Assembly: GCA_004010275.1 (NCBI GenBank) | Contig: RBWT01000006.1 | Location: 1 to 64,000 of the forward strand | Direction of reading: 5' to 3' | From: Streptomyces huasconensis | GTDB taxonomy: Bacteria; Actinomycetota; Actinomycetes; Streptomycetales; Streptomycetaceae | DNA length: 64,000 nucleotides | Part shown: positions 40,321 through 49,255 of the stretch, in pieces | Position numbering within the stretch: the stretch's first letter is position 1 | Layout of the letters: each line of letters opens with the position of its first letter | The notes under the pieces: model-generated | Told to the model about the DNA's origin: nothing | Seen by the model: only the letters and a program-made list of their open reading frames with translations | The model's database searches: none | Position numbers and translations under genes: made by a program

Positions 40321-41817
40321 TCATACCGGGAGCAGCTGCCATTGACGGCTTCGAGGGTCGCCCTCCGCCTCGTACTGCTTGATCACCGTGCGGGCGTTGG
40401 TGTCGACCCGCAGCAGCAGACCACTGTTGCGGTTCGCGATCTCGTACACCCGTGGAGAATCGGTCACCGGGCCCACCGGGATCAGCCGCCACTGCTGGTG
40501 GTGCGCGTCAGCACCCTCGTAGGCGCGCTGCGCCACCACCGCACCCTTGGCCTTGTGGGCTCCTACGACCTCCAGGACCTTGCCGCTGCGCACGTTCTCG
40601 ATCCGGTACAGGACCTCGCCGTCGTCCTGCCCCGCCGCGACCAGCCGCCACCGCTGGTGGTCCCTGGGGACGGTGAGCGTCTGCTGTACCTCGGCCCCGT
40701 CCTTGGTCGACTCATGCACGACCGAAATCCGCAGTTTGCTGCGGACGTTGGCCCAGGAGACCACCGTGCCCGAATCGGGCAGCCCCGCCAACTTCGCCGA
40801 CGTGATCTTCCGGACCCGGGTGTTGCTGTAGTCGGCGATGTAGAGCGAGTCCACGCAGTCCACAGCAAGCCCGTACGGGTTGTACAGCTTGGCGTCCTTG
40901 GCGGCCAACTCGCCGTCACCATCGAAGCCCGGGGCGCCTGTTCCGGCAAGCGTGCTGACCTTCCCGTCAGCCGCGACCTTCGTGATCCGGTGGCTGCCGT
41001 AGTCGGCGACATAGAGGTCGCCCACGCTGTCCACCGCCATCCCCACTGAGGTGTTCAACGGGGCCGTGGCCGTCCCGGCAAGCGTGCGGATCTTCCCATC
41101 GGCCTTCGTGACCTTCCGGACCCGCTGGTTGCCGGAATCGGCGATGTAGAGGTTGCCTGTACTGTCCACCGCCACGGCGCTCGGGAACTTCAGCTGGGCG
41201 TCGGTGGCGAGGGTACCGTCAGGGGCCAAACCAGGGGTGCCCTTCCCGGCCACCGTGCTGATCTTCCCGTCAGCCGTGACCTTCCTGATCTGGTGGTTGC
41301 CGTGATCGACGATATAAACATCGCCCGCGCTGTCCACCGCGACATCGTGCGGCGTGCTCAGAGAGGTAGCGGTGGCCAAGGTGCGGTCAGTGGCCCCGGT
41401 GCCCGTCCCGGCGAACGTATAGACCTTCCCGTCGGCCATCGTGACCTTCCGGATGCGGTGGTTACCCGCATCGGCGATGTAGAGGTCGCCCGCGCTGTCC
41501 ACGGCAATCCCACGCGGGTGTTGCAGCGCGGCCGAAAGGGCGGAGACCCCCTCTGCTCCACGTCCCGGACTCCCGGTCCCCGCGACCGTGCTGATCTTCC
41601 CGTCAGACGTGACCCTCCGGACCCGATGGCCGGCGTGCTCACAGATGTAGAGGGTCCCGTCGCGGTCCACCGCGACCCCGTACGGACCGTTCAACTTGGT
41701 CGAACGGGCCAGCTCCTTGCCGTCTTTGGCCGCCTCTGGGGTAGCTGTTCCCGCAACTGTGCTGATCCGGCGAGCAGCCTGTTCGCCGTCTGCCGTTCCC
41801 GTGTCAGTGCTCATCAT
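40321..41817 (-). CDS. Leaderless NHL-repeat / ricin-type beta-trefoil protein
   Basis: Protein of 498 residues. About six NHL repeats (residues 15-345), each with GVAVDxxGxLYIADxxNHRIRKV (for example GIAVDSAGDLYIADAGNHRI) and a following ISTVAGTG strand, form a beta-propeller. The C-terminus has a beta-trefoil with QRWRLVA, QQWRLIP and RQWQLLPV. No signal peptide; two adjacent ATG codons at 41817/41814 follow GAAGGG. The propeller-plus-lectin layout parallels the FG-GAP-plus-lectin gene on the other side of the aerolysin-like gene, which suggests a common system. Binding of glycans is expected from the trefoil; the ligand is unknown. Confidence 0.82.
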   Translation of the reverse strand: MMSTDTGTADGEQAARRISTVAGTATPEAAKDGKELARSTKLNGPYGVAVDRDGTLYICEHAGHRVRRVTSDGKISTVAGTGSPGRGAEGVSALSAALQHPRGIAVDSAGDLYIADAGNHRIRKVTMADGKVYTFAGTGTGATDRTLATATSLSTPHDVAVDSAGDVYIVDHGNHQIRKVTADGKISTVAGKGTPGLAPDGTLATDAQLKFPSAVAVDSTGNLYIADSGNQRVRKVTKADGKIRTLAGTATAPLNTSVGMAVDSVGDLYVADYGSHRITKVAADGKVSTLAGTGAPGFDGDGELAAKDAKLYNPYGLAVDCVDSLYIADYSNTRVRKITSAKLAGLPDSGTVVSWANVRSKLRISVVHESTKDGAEVQQTLTVPRDHQRWRLVAAGQDDGEVLYRIENVRSGKVLEVVGAHKAKGAVVAQRAYEGADAHHQQWRLIPVGPVTDSPRVYEIANRNSGLLLRVDTNARTVIKQYEAEGDPRSRQWQLLPV

Positions 41818-42082
41818 CTTCGTCCCTTCACCCGTTCACACGACCGCCGACCTGATGGTGACGGGGAGAGCGGACGAACAGAGCGCGAAGCGGAACGCCG
41901 GATCACACCCTTGTCCTGAAACGGAGCGTTTACCCATGCGCGGCCTATGGGGCGCCTCCTGCGCAGGGTGCATTACGTGCAGACACACGACCGGAAGATC
42001 GGCCACCCTCACGAGGGAATGACGGGTGCGATGTTGACGAAGCCGCCGTAAGTGGGACCTTGTCCGGCAGGGGCAGGGATCG

Positions 42083-42670
42083 TCAGTCCTCGCACGCCGT
42101 GATGTCGTCGTCGCATCCCTCGACGTGGTCCGGGGCGATGGCGCTCAGCCGCCACAGGACCAGGCCCGTGCCGTCCTTCACCGGATCGACGCTGATCTTG
42201 AATGACGTGCCCGACGGGATGTTGAACTGGTCCGCCTCGGGGTCCCCGCATCCGATGCCGTAGGCCTGTTCGTCTTCTCCGCGGGAGAGCGTGAGGGTGA
42301 GTTCGTCGACGCCGCGGGTGTCGCAGGTGATGTCGAGGCGGTACGGCCTGTCGCCGGGGGCCTCGTAGGTCTTGTCGGCGCCGGACGCGATGTACGACGT
42401 ATCGCTGTCGACGAGCGTGGGGTCGGTTCCGTCGTCGGCGTAGGCATCCAGAGCCCGCTGCGCCCGCTGGAGGGCGTCGTCGGGTTCCCAGCTCCGGCCG
42501 TTGCCGGACGACGTGTCCGAGGTGGGGCGAGAGGTGGACGGGGGCGGCGTGGACCTCTTCTCGCCGGGGGTCCCCCCACTGTCACCGTTCCCTTGTCCGG
42601 CACAGCCGACGAGGAGGGCGGCCGCGAGGGCGGCCACGGCACCGAGGCGGGAGGTGGAGCGTATATGCAT
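42083..42670 (-). CDS. Unknown lipoprotein
   Basis: Protein of 195 residues with a lipoprotein signal (LGAVAALAAALLVGCAG; lipobox LVGC), a Ser/Thr/Pro-rich linker (about 28-60) and a small globular domain (YRLDITCDTRGVDELTLTLSRG and LWRLSAIAPDHVEGCDDD) with four further cysteines likely forming disulfides. The ATG has AAGG 7 bases upstream. A frame one base over reads LTIPAPAGQGPTYGGFVN up to 42009, so a C-terminal extension through a frameshift is possible. The function is unknown. It is the only clearly exported protein of the lectin locus. Confidence 0.65.
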   Translation of the reverse strand: MHIRSTSRLGAVAALAAALLVGCAGQGNGDSGGTPGEKRSTPPPSTSRPTSDTSSGNGRSWEPDDALQRAQRALDAYADDGTDPTLVDSDTSYIASGADKTYEAPGDRPYRLDITCDTRGVDELTLTLSRGEDEQAYGIGCGDPEADQFNIPSGTSFKISVDPVKDGTGLVLWRLSAIAPDHVEGCDDDITACED

Positions 42671-42699
42671 GAATGCACCTTATGAGTTGAGAGGTGGGA

Positions 42700-43200
42700 A
42701 GCGTGATCCGACGCCGGGGCAGCCGCGAGGGCGGCCCCGGCCGTCAGGTCATCGAGCCGTGCCGGTTCGAGGGTCAGCGCGCCGCGCACTACCCACAGCT
42801 CAGGGCCGCACACCGCCTCGCAGGCCGCTCCGCTCTGCCCCGCATGCGGGGTCCGGGCAAGGGCCGCGGCCCGGGCGGGCGGCGGAACGAGCTGGTACTC
42901 CCGCCCCACTGCGTCGGCCTGGGTGTTGCCGTACACGGTCACCTCGCCGTCGGACCAACGTACGAACAGGTCGAAGTCGGAGTTGACGGAGCCGTCGAAG
43001 TCACCGCACGCGATGAACGACGCGTGCTCCTTCTTTTTCCCGTGGAGCGGTCTCGGTCGCTCGAAGGGTGGGCACGGGTGTGCGATCCGGCCAAGTGGAC
43101 TTGTGGCCGACGGTTTCGGCGGCTCGGGGAATCCGCGTCCTCGCAGGTCGCGGGCGTGCCCGCGCCTCGCGGCATCGATGGGCAGTCGCTGATCAGTCAT
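42700..43200 (-). pseudogene. Possible FG-GAP-like gene fragment
   Basis: An ATG at 43200 (MTDQRLPIDAAR) has an excellent binding site (GGGAGGCGGA), and residues about 60-105 read GDFDGSVNSDFDLFVRWSDG then EVTVYGNTQ, a blade like those in actinobacterial FG-GAP proteins. After about 42850 the sequence loses this character and the frame stays open into the lipoprotein gene, so the true 3' end is unclear (frameshift or decay). The 3' coordinate given is approximate. Confidence 0.4.
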
Positions 43201-43322
43201 TCCGCCTCCCGAGCTTGGGCACAAGTTCCACACATCCCCTCTCCAGGCGGGCGCCGATGGTCTAGATTGACCGTGCTTCGCAGCGGACACGGGGCGACAA
43301 AAGGTGATCTTTGAGTCCGAGG

Positions 43323-43498
43323 CCGTGGACGGCCGGTAAGGGCGTCCACGGTGTCAGACGTGGCAGTGATCAGTTCCTGGAGCCCGAAGCGGAGGGCTCG
43401 GGTGCGGGGAGCATCCGAGTCGGCTGCCGCCAGGGTGCGTTGCGTACGCAGCGCTGAAACGGTCGGACATGTCATGTCCGGGAGGCGGGGGCCTCCCG
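43323..43498 (+). promoter_or_regulatory. Structured leader of the exopolysaccharide operon
   Basis: Upstream of the sugar transferase GTG (43597) and downstream of the last gene there are about 400 non-coding bases. Five dyads occur in a row: ccgtggac/gtccacgg (43323-43351, 13-nt loop); ctcgggtgc/gcatccgag (43397-43419, 5-nt loop, one G-U); the palindrome tgcgtacgca (43441-43450); cggacatg-t-catgtccg (43464-43480); and cgggaggc/gcctcccg (43479-43498, GGGG loop). Together they look like a folded leader RNA or a set of operators. No known riboswitch class is recognised. A TGGTCTAGA half-site at 43258-43266 lies further upstream. Confidence 0.45.
43464..43480. promoter_or_regulatory. Perfect 17-bp palindrome, candidate operator
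   Basis: CGGACATG-T-CATGTCCG: 8-bp arms around a single base, 117 bases upstream of the first exopolysaccharide gene. The shape is that of a dimeric repressor site. It adjoins a GC hairpin at 43479-43498. Confidence 0.5.
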
Positions 43499-43596
43499 AG
43501 GGGGAGAACGGCGCGGCGCGGGGGGCGGGGGTGCCTCCTGGGCGAGCAGACAGTGCGAGGCGAAAGCGTCGAACCACTGGCGACCTGGGGGGTTCT

Positions 43597-45075
43597 GTGG
43601 AGCAGGGGGAGTTAGTCAGCCCTTTTCCGTCGGCGCGCGGGCGGCTGCCGGACGAGGTGATCGGCAGAACCGCGACCGACTGGGAACAGCGGTACCGCCG
43701 TACCGTGATCACCACCGATACGGCGGTCACCGCCTGCGTGGTGGCGGCGATCGGCATCTTCTTCGGGGCCAGGGACGCGGCCAACTGGCACGAGAAATGG
43801 GGCATCCTCGCCTTCGGCACCGAACTGCTGGTGCTGGGAGCGCTCGCGGCGAGCCGGGCGTGGGCCCCGGCCGTGCTCGGCCAGGGCGCCGAGGAGTTCC
43901 GCCGGCTCGGCCGCTCGCTGTTCGCGGCCGTCGTCGTCCTGGCGCTCGGCGGGATCGCCCTCACCTCGCGCAACATCAAACTCTGGATCTTCGTCGCGGT
44001 CCCCGCGATCGCGCTCACCACCATGATCGCCCGGTACCTGCTGCGCCTTCGGCTGCACAGACAGCGGAAGGATGGGCTCTGCCTGAGACCGGTCCTGGCC
44101 GCCGGAAGCCCCGACTCGGTACGCGATCTGATCACTCGGGCACGCAAGTTGCCGCACCTCGGCTGGCGGGTGGAGGCGGTGTGCACGGCGGACGGCCACG
44201 GGCTCGACGGTGACCAACTGGACGGAGTGCCGGTCGTCGGCCGGCTGGCGGACGTCGCGGGCCACGTCCGCCGCGACGGCTACCGCGTCGTCGCGATCAC
44301 CCCGGACCCGCACTGGTCACCGGAACGGCTCCAGCGGCTCGCCTGGAACCTCGAGGGCAGCGATGCCGAAATGGTCGTGGCCCCCGTGCTGATGGAAGTG
44401 GCCGGCCCACGGCTGCACGTCGACGCGGTGCTCGGGATACCCCTGCTGCGGGTCAGCATGCCGACCTTCACCGGGGGCCGCCGGGTGGTCAAAGAGGTCG
44501 TCGACCGCCTGGGCGCCGCGATCCTGCTGCTGCTCTTCGCGCCCCTGATGGTGCTCGTCGGGCTGCTCGTGCTGGCGGACAGCCGGGGCGGCGCGCTGTA
44601 CCGCCAGCGCAGGGTCGGCAAGGACGGCCGCGAGTTCACCATCTTCAAGTTCCGCACCATGGTCCCCGGGGCGCACGGGGCACGTGCCGCGCTGGCCCAC
44701 CGCAACGACGGCGCCGGTCTGCTGTTCAAGTTGCGCCGCGACCCACGTGTGACCCGGGTGGGGGCGGTGCTGCGCCGGTACTCGCTCGACGAACTGCCGC
44801 AGCTGTTCAACGTGCTCACCGGTTCGATGTCGCTGGTCGGCCCGCGGCCTCCGCTGCCGGAGGAGTCCGCCGCGTACGGCCCGGACATCCGGCGGCGGCT
44901 GCTGGTCAAGCCCGGACTCACCGGACTGTGGCAGATCAGCGGACGCAGCGACCTGCCCTGGGAGGAGGCGGTCCGCCTCGATCTGCGGTACGTGGAGGAC
45001 TGGTCGCTCGCCCTCGACACGGTGATCTTGTGGAAGACGCTGCGTGCGGTGCTCCACGGGCAGGGGGCCTACTGA
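43597..45075 (+). CDS. Exopolysaccharide-initiating sugar transferase (WcaJ/CpsE type)
   Basis: About 492 residues from the GTG at 43597, which has GGGGGG 4 bases upstream; an in-frame ATG at 43474 lies inside the palindrome and lacks a binding site. Four membrane segments at the N-terminus (for example TAVTACVVAAIGIFFG and SLFAAVVVLALGGIAL), a Rossmann-like central part (VLAAGSPDSVRDLI), another membrane helix (LGAAILLLLFAPLMVLVGLLV) and a C-terminal bacterial sugar transferase domain with FTIFKFRTMVPG, DELPQLFNVLTGSMSLVGPRP and KPGLTGLWQISGRS. It loads the first sugar phosphate onto undecaprenyl phosphate. First gene of the operon; intact. Confidence 0.92.
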   Translation: MEQGELVSPFPSARGRLPDEVIGRTATDWEQRYRRTVITTDTAVTACVVAAIGIFFGARDAANWHEKWGILAFGTELLVLGALAASRAWAPAVLGQGAEEFRRLGRSLFAAVVVLALGGIALTSRNIKLWIFVAVPAIALTTMIARYLLRLRLHRQRKDGLCLRPVLAAGSPDSVRDLITRARKLPHLGWRVEAVCTADGHGLDGDQLDGVPVVGRLADVAGHVRRDGYRVVAITPDPHWSPERLQRLAWNLEGSDAEMVVAPVLMEVAGPRLHVDAVLGIPLLRVSMPTFTGGRRVVKEVVDRLGAAILLLLFAPLMVLVGLLVLADSRGGALYRQRRVGKDGREFTIFKFRTMVPGAHGARAALAHRNDGAGLLFKLRRDPRVTRVGAVLRRYSLDELPQLFNVLTGSMSLVGPRPPLPEESAAYGPDIRRRLLVKPGLTGLWQISGRSDLPWEEAVRLDLRYVEDWSLALDTVILWKTLRAVLHGQGAY

Positions 45076-45086
45076 TGTGCGCATCG

Positions 45087-45181
45087 AAGCGTGATCGGTC
45101 GCAGCGTGATCTGTCGACGCGTGATCTGTCGACGTGTGATCTGTCGCAGCGCGATACGCCGACGCGTGATCTGTCGAAGCG
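45087..45181 (+). repeat. Six tandem 15-bp repeats before the dehydrogenase gene
   Basis: Units of 15 bp with consensus cgtgatctgtcgacg, six full copies plus a partial one, between the sugar transferase stop and the next gene. An ATG at 45075 overlapping the sugar transferase stop (TGATG) reads the units in frame as (K/Q/T)RD(L)S pentapeptides, so they could be a short coupled peptide, or simply a spacer with repeated protein-binding sites. Confidence 0.8.
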
Positions 45182-45249
45182 TGGGGGGCGTCGTCCGATC
45201 GGCGCACGGGCGCAGGCCATCAGGGCCTGCCCGGGGGGAGGGACGGGAC

Positions 45250-46565
45250 ATGAAGGTCAGCGTCTTGGGGCTCGGCTACGTGGGCTGTGTGTCGGCCGCG
45301 TGCCTGGCCGGCCTGGGGCACGAGGTCATCGGGGTGGACGTCAACCAGGTGAAGGTCGACCTGGTCAACGACGGCAAGGCCCCGGTGGTCGAGGAGCGGA
45401 TCGGCGAACTCGTCGCCGAGGCCGTGGCGGGCGGAGCGTTGCGCGCCACCGGTGACGTCCGTGACGCGATCATGAACAGCGAGGTGTCGCTGGTCTGCGT
45501 GGGCACGCCGTCGGAGCCCAACGGCAGCCTGTGCACCACGTACTTGGAGCGGGTCACCGAACAGATCGGTGCCGCGCTGGCGGAGCGCGGCGGGCGGCAC
45601 ACCGTCGTGTTCCGCAGCACCATGCTCCCGGGGACCTGCCTGAACCTGCTCGTGCCGATCCTGGAGAAGTACGTCGGCGGCACGGCCGGGGTGGACTTCG
45701 GGGTCGCCGTCAACCCGGAGTTCCTGCGCGAGGGCACGAGTGTGCGGGACTTCTTCGACCCGCCCAAGACCGTCATCGGCGAGCTGGAACCGGCGAGCGG
45801 CGACGCGGTGGCGGCGCTCTACGACGGCCTGCCCGGCGAGGTGTTCCGGGTGCCGGTCCCGACGGCCGAGGCGATCAAGTACGCCGACAACGCGTTCCAC
45901 GGCCTCAAGATCGGCTTCGCGAACGAGCTGGGCGCGGTGTGCCAGGCGCTGGGGGTCGACTCGCACCAGGTGATGGACGTCTTCCTCGCCGACCGCAAGC
46001 TGAACATCAGCCCCGCCTATCTGCGGCCCGGCTTCGCCTTCGGCGGCTCCTGCCTGCCCAAGGACCTGCGCAGCCTGGTCCACGCGGCGCAGCGGGCCGA
46101 CGTGTCGGTGCCCATCCTCGCCCACGTACTGCCCTCCAACGCCGACCACCTCCAGCGCGCGGTCGAGCTGGTCGAACGCACCGGCAAGCGCCGGGCGGGC
46201 CTGTTCGGGCTCTCCTTCAAACCCGGCACCGACGACCTCCGCGAGAGCCCGCTCGTCGAGCTGGCGGAGCGGCTCTTCGGCAAGGGGTACGACCTGAAGA
46301 TCTACGACGCCAACGTGAGCCTCTCCCGGCTGCTCGGCGCGAACCGCGAATACATCGAGACCCGGCTGCCGCACCTCGCGCAGCTGCTCGCGGACTCCGT
46401 CGAGGAAGTGCTCGACCACGCCGAGGTGTGCCTGGTCGGGACCAGGGACCCGGCCGTGCTCGCGCGCTGCCGCGCGGCGAGGGACCGGTCATCGTCGACC
46501 TCATCCACCTTCCCGACGCCGAGGCGCGCCGGGCCGAACCGGGGTACGTGGGCCTTGCTTGGTGA
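45250..46565 (+). CDS. GDP-mannose/UDP-glucose 6-dehydrogenase family, AlgD-like (one frameshift)
   Basis: About 438 residues after repair. N-terminal Rossmann motif VLGLGYVGCVSAACLAGLG, then SLVCVGTPSEPNG, RSTMLPGT, VNPEFLREGT and the catalytic Cys loop PGFAFGGSCLPKDLRSL. The GFAFGGSCLPKD form, GLSFKPGTDDLRESPLVELAE and the C-terminal Trp ending resemble GDP-mannose dehydrogenase (AlgD) more than typical UDP-glucose dehydrogenases. It oxidises C6 to a uronic acid sugar nucleotide. The frame breaks at about 46466, repaired by one G (cgctgcc to cggctgcc), giving LPRGEGPVIVDLIHLP and a stop at 46565. The start has GGAGGGACGGGAC upstream. Confidence 0.87.
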
Positions 46566-47867
46566 CAGAACGTTCGGTGACGCGTCGTCGTCCGATGGCG
46601 CGTCGTCCGGTGACACCGCCGGCGGCGACCGGCCCGGCCGGCGCGCGCTGGTCCTGGTGGAGAACCTGTCGGTGCCGTTCGACCGACGGGTGTGGCAGGA
46701 GTGCACGACGCTGCGCGACGCGGGCTGGGAGGTGCATGTCATCTGCCCCCGGGGCACCAAGCGGGACACGGAGCCGGAGGCGGAGATCGACGGGGTGCGG
46801 ATTCACCGCTACCCGTTGCGCGCGGCGACCGGAGGCCCGGCCGGCTACCTGCGGGAGTACGGATCGGCGCTGTGGCATACGTTCCGGCTGGCCCGCAAGG
46901 TCGGCCCGGTCGACGTGGTGCACGCCTGCAACCCGCCCGACCTGCTGTTCCTGCCCGCCCTGTGGCTGAAGCGGCGCGGCGCGCGGTTCGTCTTCGACCA
47001 GCACGACCTGGTGCCCGAGCTGTACCTCTCCCGGTTCGACCGCGGCGAAGACCTGCTCTACCGCGCCGTGTGCGCGTTGGAACGGCTGACCTACCGGGCC
47101 GCGGACGTCGTGCTGGCCACGAACGAGAGCTACCGGGACGTCGCGGTGCGCCGCGGCGGCCGGCGGCCGGAGGACGTCTTCGTGGTGCGCAGCGCACCGG
47201 ACACCGACCGGTTCCATCCCGTACCGCCCGAGCCGGAACTGAAGCGCGGCAAGCCTCATCTGCTGTGCTATCTCGGCGTCATGGGCCCGCAGGACGGCGT
47301 CGACTACGCCTTGCGGGCCCTGGCGAAGCTCCGCGACGACCTCGGGCGTACCGACTGGCATGCGGTGTTCGTCGGCGGGGGCGACACCTTCGAGGCGATG
47401 GTGGAGCTGTCCCGGCGGCTCGGGCTCACGGAACACGTCCAGTTCACCGGCCGTATCCCGGACGCCGACCTGGCGCGCTACCTCTGCACCGCGGACGTAT
47501 GCCTCTCCCCGGACCCGCGCAACCCGCTCAATGACCTGTCGACCATGAACAAGGTTCTGGAGTACATGGTGATGGGCCGCCCGATCGTCTCCTTCGACCT
47601 TCGCGAGGCGAGAGTCTCCGCCGGTGACGCCGCCGTCTACGCGCCCGCCAACGACGAGGCCCAATTCGCCGCGCTCATCGGGAAGTTGCTGGACGATCCC
47701 GAGCAGCGGGCCCGGATGGGCGAGATCGGCCAGGAGCGGATCAGCGGACAGCTCTCCTGGCGGAACTCGCAGGCCTCCCTGCTCGCCGCCTACGCCGCCG
47801 CCTGCCCTGACGACGCCCCGGCCGCGCCGGGCGCCCGGACCGGGCCCCGAGGAGGCAGCGCCGTTGA
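46562..47867 (+). CDS. Glycosyltransferase family 4 (GT-B fold; frameshifts at both ends)
   Basis: About 435 residues. The core is clear: RALVLVENLSVPFDRRVWQE, DVVHACNPPDLLFLPALW, FVFDQHDLVPELYLSRF, LCYLGVMGPQDGVDYALRAL, FVGGGDTFEAMVELSRRLGL, VCLSPDPRNPLNDLSTMNKVLEYM and the acceptor loop Glu. The start GTG overlaps the dehydrogenase stop (GTGA) but is in another frame; a break near 46645 connects it. A second break near 47845 would lead to the TGA that overlaps the next TTG start. Both ends are therefore reconstructions. It adds a sugar to the lipid-linked repeat unit. Confidence 0.75.
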
Positions 47868-49255
47868 GCGAGGACCCGATACGCCTGGCCACCATCGGGC
47901 GGATCTTCCGGCGGCGCGCGCGGCTGCTCGTCGTCGTCGCCGTGGCGGGCGCGCTCGTCGGCTACAGCGCCTCACTGCTGTTCCCGCCGAGGTACACCAC
48001 GTCGGCCTCGATACTGCTGGCCGGGCAGTGGGAGGAGCGCGAGCTGCTCACGCAGGCGGAGGTGGCGGCCAGTTCGGCCGTGGTCGACCGCGCGGCCGCC
48101 GCGCTCGACTGGAGCGGCGTCAGCGGCGGCGAACTGCGGGACCACGTGCGTGCGAGAGCCGCCGACGGGAACATCATCAAGATCTCCGGAACGGCCGACA
48201 GCCCGGAGCGCGCCCAGCGGCTCTCCGACCAGGTGGCCCGGCAGTTCGTCTCCTTCGCCGCGCGGATCGCGGGCGAGACCACCGACTCCGAGGAGGCGGC
48301 GGCGCCCGAGACGCTGCGGGAGAAGGTGGTGCAGACCAACCGCCGCATCAGCGACCTGGCCGCCGCGGCCGATCCGGGCCGGACCGTGGAAAGCGTGCAG
48401 GCCCGCACCGAGCTGGAGAAGCTGCGCACCGCCCTGCACGAAGCCATGAAGAAGCTGGACGAGGCCGACCCGGCGGCCAACAAGGCCGGCATGGTCGTCA
48501 TGGGCCCCGCGGCCCGGCCGACCGGCGAGGCACCGCCGACGAGGACGCACCTCATCGCAGGCGGAGCACTGTCGTTCCTCCTGCTCGCGGTCATCGGCCA
48601 CCTCGTCGCCGCACGGGCGAGCCGTCGACCGCGCACCGAACAGGTCATCGCCGCCGCGCTCGGCTCTCGACGCTGCTCGGCACGTCGACGTGCCCGGCGA
48701 ACGGCCCGCGCACCGGCCACAAGGACGCGACCCGCGGGCCTGGACCCGCAGGCTCCTTGGCGTCGACACCCGGTGGGACATACCGGCACCCCCGCGCCCC
48801 TCCGGCGACGAAGCCGACAGACAGCTCCGCCACCGACGGGTGTGGGCCCGCCTCCAAGCCCAACTTCCCGCCCCCCAGCGGCTGCTGTTCGTTGTGCCGG
48901 AAGGCGTCGAGATCGCCCGCCGGCAGCCGGGCAGCTCGTCGCCGAGGCCGGGGGCGATCCGGCCCGCACCTCTTCGAGCGGGGGAGCCCCCACGCCGCGG
49001 GTGGTGGAGGTTCCGGTCTCCCGGCCGCTGGTCCCGGACCGCGACACCGAGTCCGGTGCCCTGGTCGTACTCAGCCTGGGCAGCTGGACCACGGAGGAGC
49101 TGGCCGGCATCGCGGAGGCCTGTGCGGACGCGGGGCACGAGGTCGTCGGGACCGTCGTCGCCTGCGCGGTCCGGACCCGTACGCCACGGACCGTTGATCC
49201 TTCTCCGCGCCCCATGACCGGGGTGGGCGACCACGCGAGGGGAGGTGCGCGGTGA
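47864..49255 (+). CDS. Wzz-like polysaccharide co-polymerase with kinase-like tail (about three frameshifts)
   Basis: About 463 residues. TTG start after GGAGG, overlapping the preceding stop. N-terminal Wzz domain: FRRRARLLVVVAVAGALVGYSA then FPPRYTTSASILLAG, periplasmic helices (EKVVQTNRRISDLAAAAD, ELEKLRTALHEAMKKLDEAD) and a second membrane segment (AGGALSFLLLAVIGHLV). The cytoplasmic tail (QRLLFVVPEGVEIARR, then ALVVLSLGSWTTEELAGIAEA and GHEVVGTVVA) follows the fold order of BY-kinases but has no Walker A. Frames change near 48665, 48681 and 48921. It controls chain length together with the next gene. Confidence 0.72.
   Translation: MSEDPIRLATIGRIFRRRARLLVVVAVAGALVGYSASLLFPPRYTTSASILLAGQWEERELLTQAEVAASSAVVDRAAAALDWSGVSGGELRDHVRARAADGNIIKISGTADSPERAQRLSDQVARQFVSFAARIAGETTDSEEAAAPETLREKVVQTNRRISDLAAAADPGRTVESVQARTELEKLRTALHEAMKKLDEADPAANKAGMVVMGPAARPTGEAPPTRTHLIAGGALSFLLLAVIGHLVAARASRRPRTEQVIAAALGSRRCSARRRARRTARAPATRTRPAGLDPQAPWRRHPVGHTGTPAPLRRRSRQTAPPPTGVGPPPSPTSRPPAAAVRCAGRRRDRPPAAGQLVAEAGGDPARTSSSGGAPTPRVVEVPVSRPLVPDRDTESGALVVLSLGSWTTEELAGIAEACADAGHEVVGTVVACAVRTRTPRTVDPSPRPMTGVGDHARGGAR

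Noticed and set aside
43258..43266. Second DasR box upstream of the exopolysaccharide operon
   Set aside because: Only the TGGTCTAGA half matches; the other half (TTGACC) does not, so it is noted but not called.
42178..43290. A 370-codon minus-strand open frame as one gene
   Set aside because: Its 3' third overlaps the lipoprotein gene in another frame and has shadow-type composition; only the N-terminal part has a real start and a recognisable blade.
45087..45181. Possible CRISPR array
   Set aside because: The units are contiguous 15-bp repeats without spacers, and there are no cas genes.
45091..49197. A single plus-strand open frame of over 1,300 codons spanning dehydrogenase, glycosyltransferase and part of the Wzz region
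   Set aside because: It is produced by frameshifts that remove the stop codons between separate genes; conserved starts and overlaps show at least three genes.
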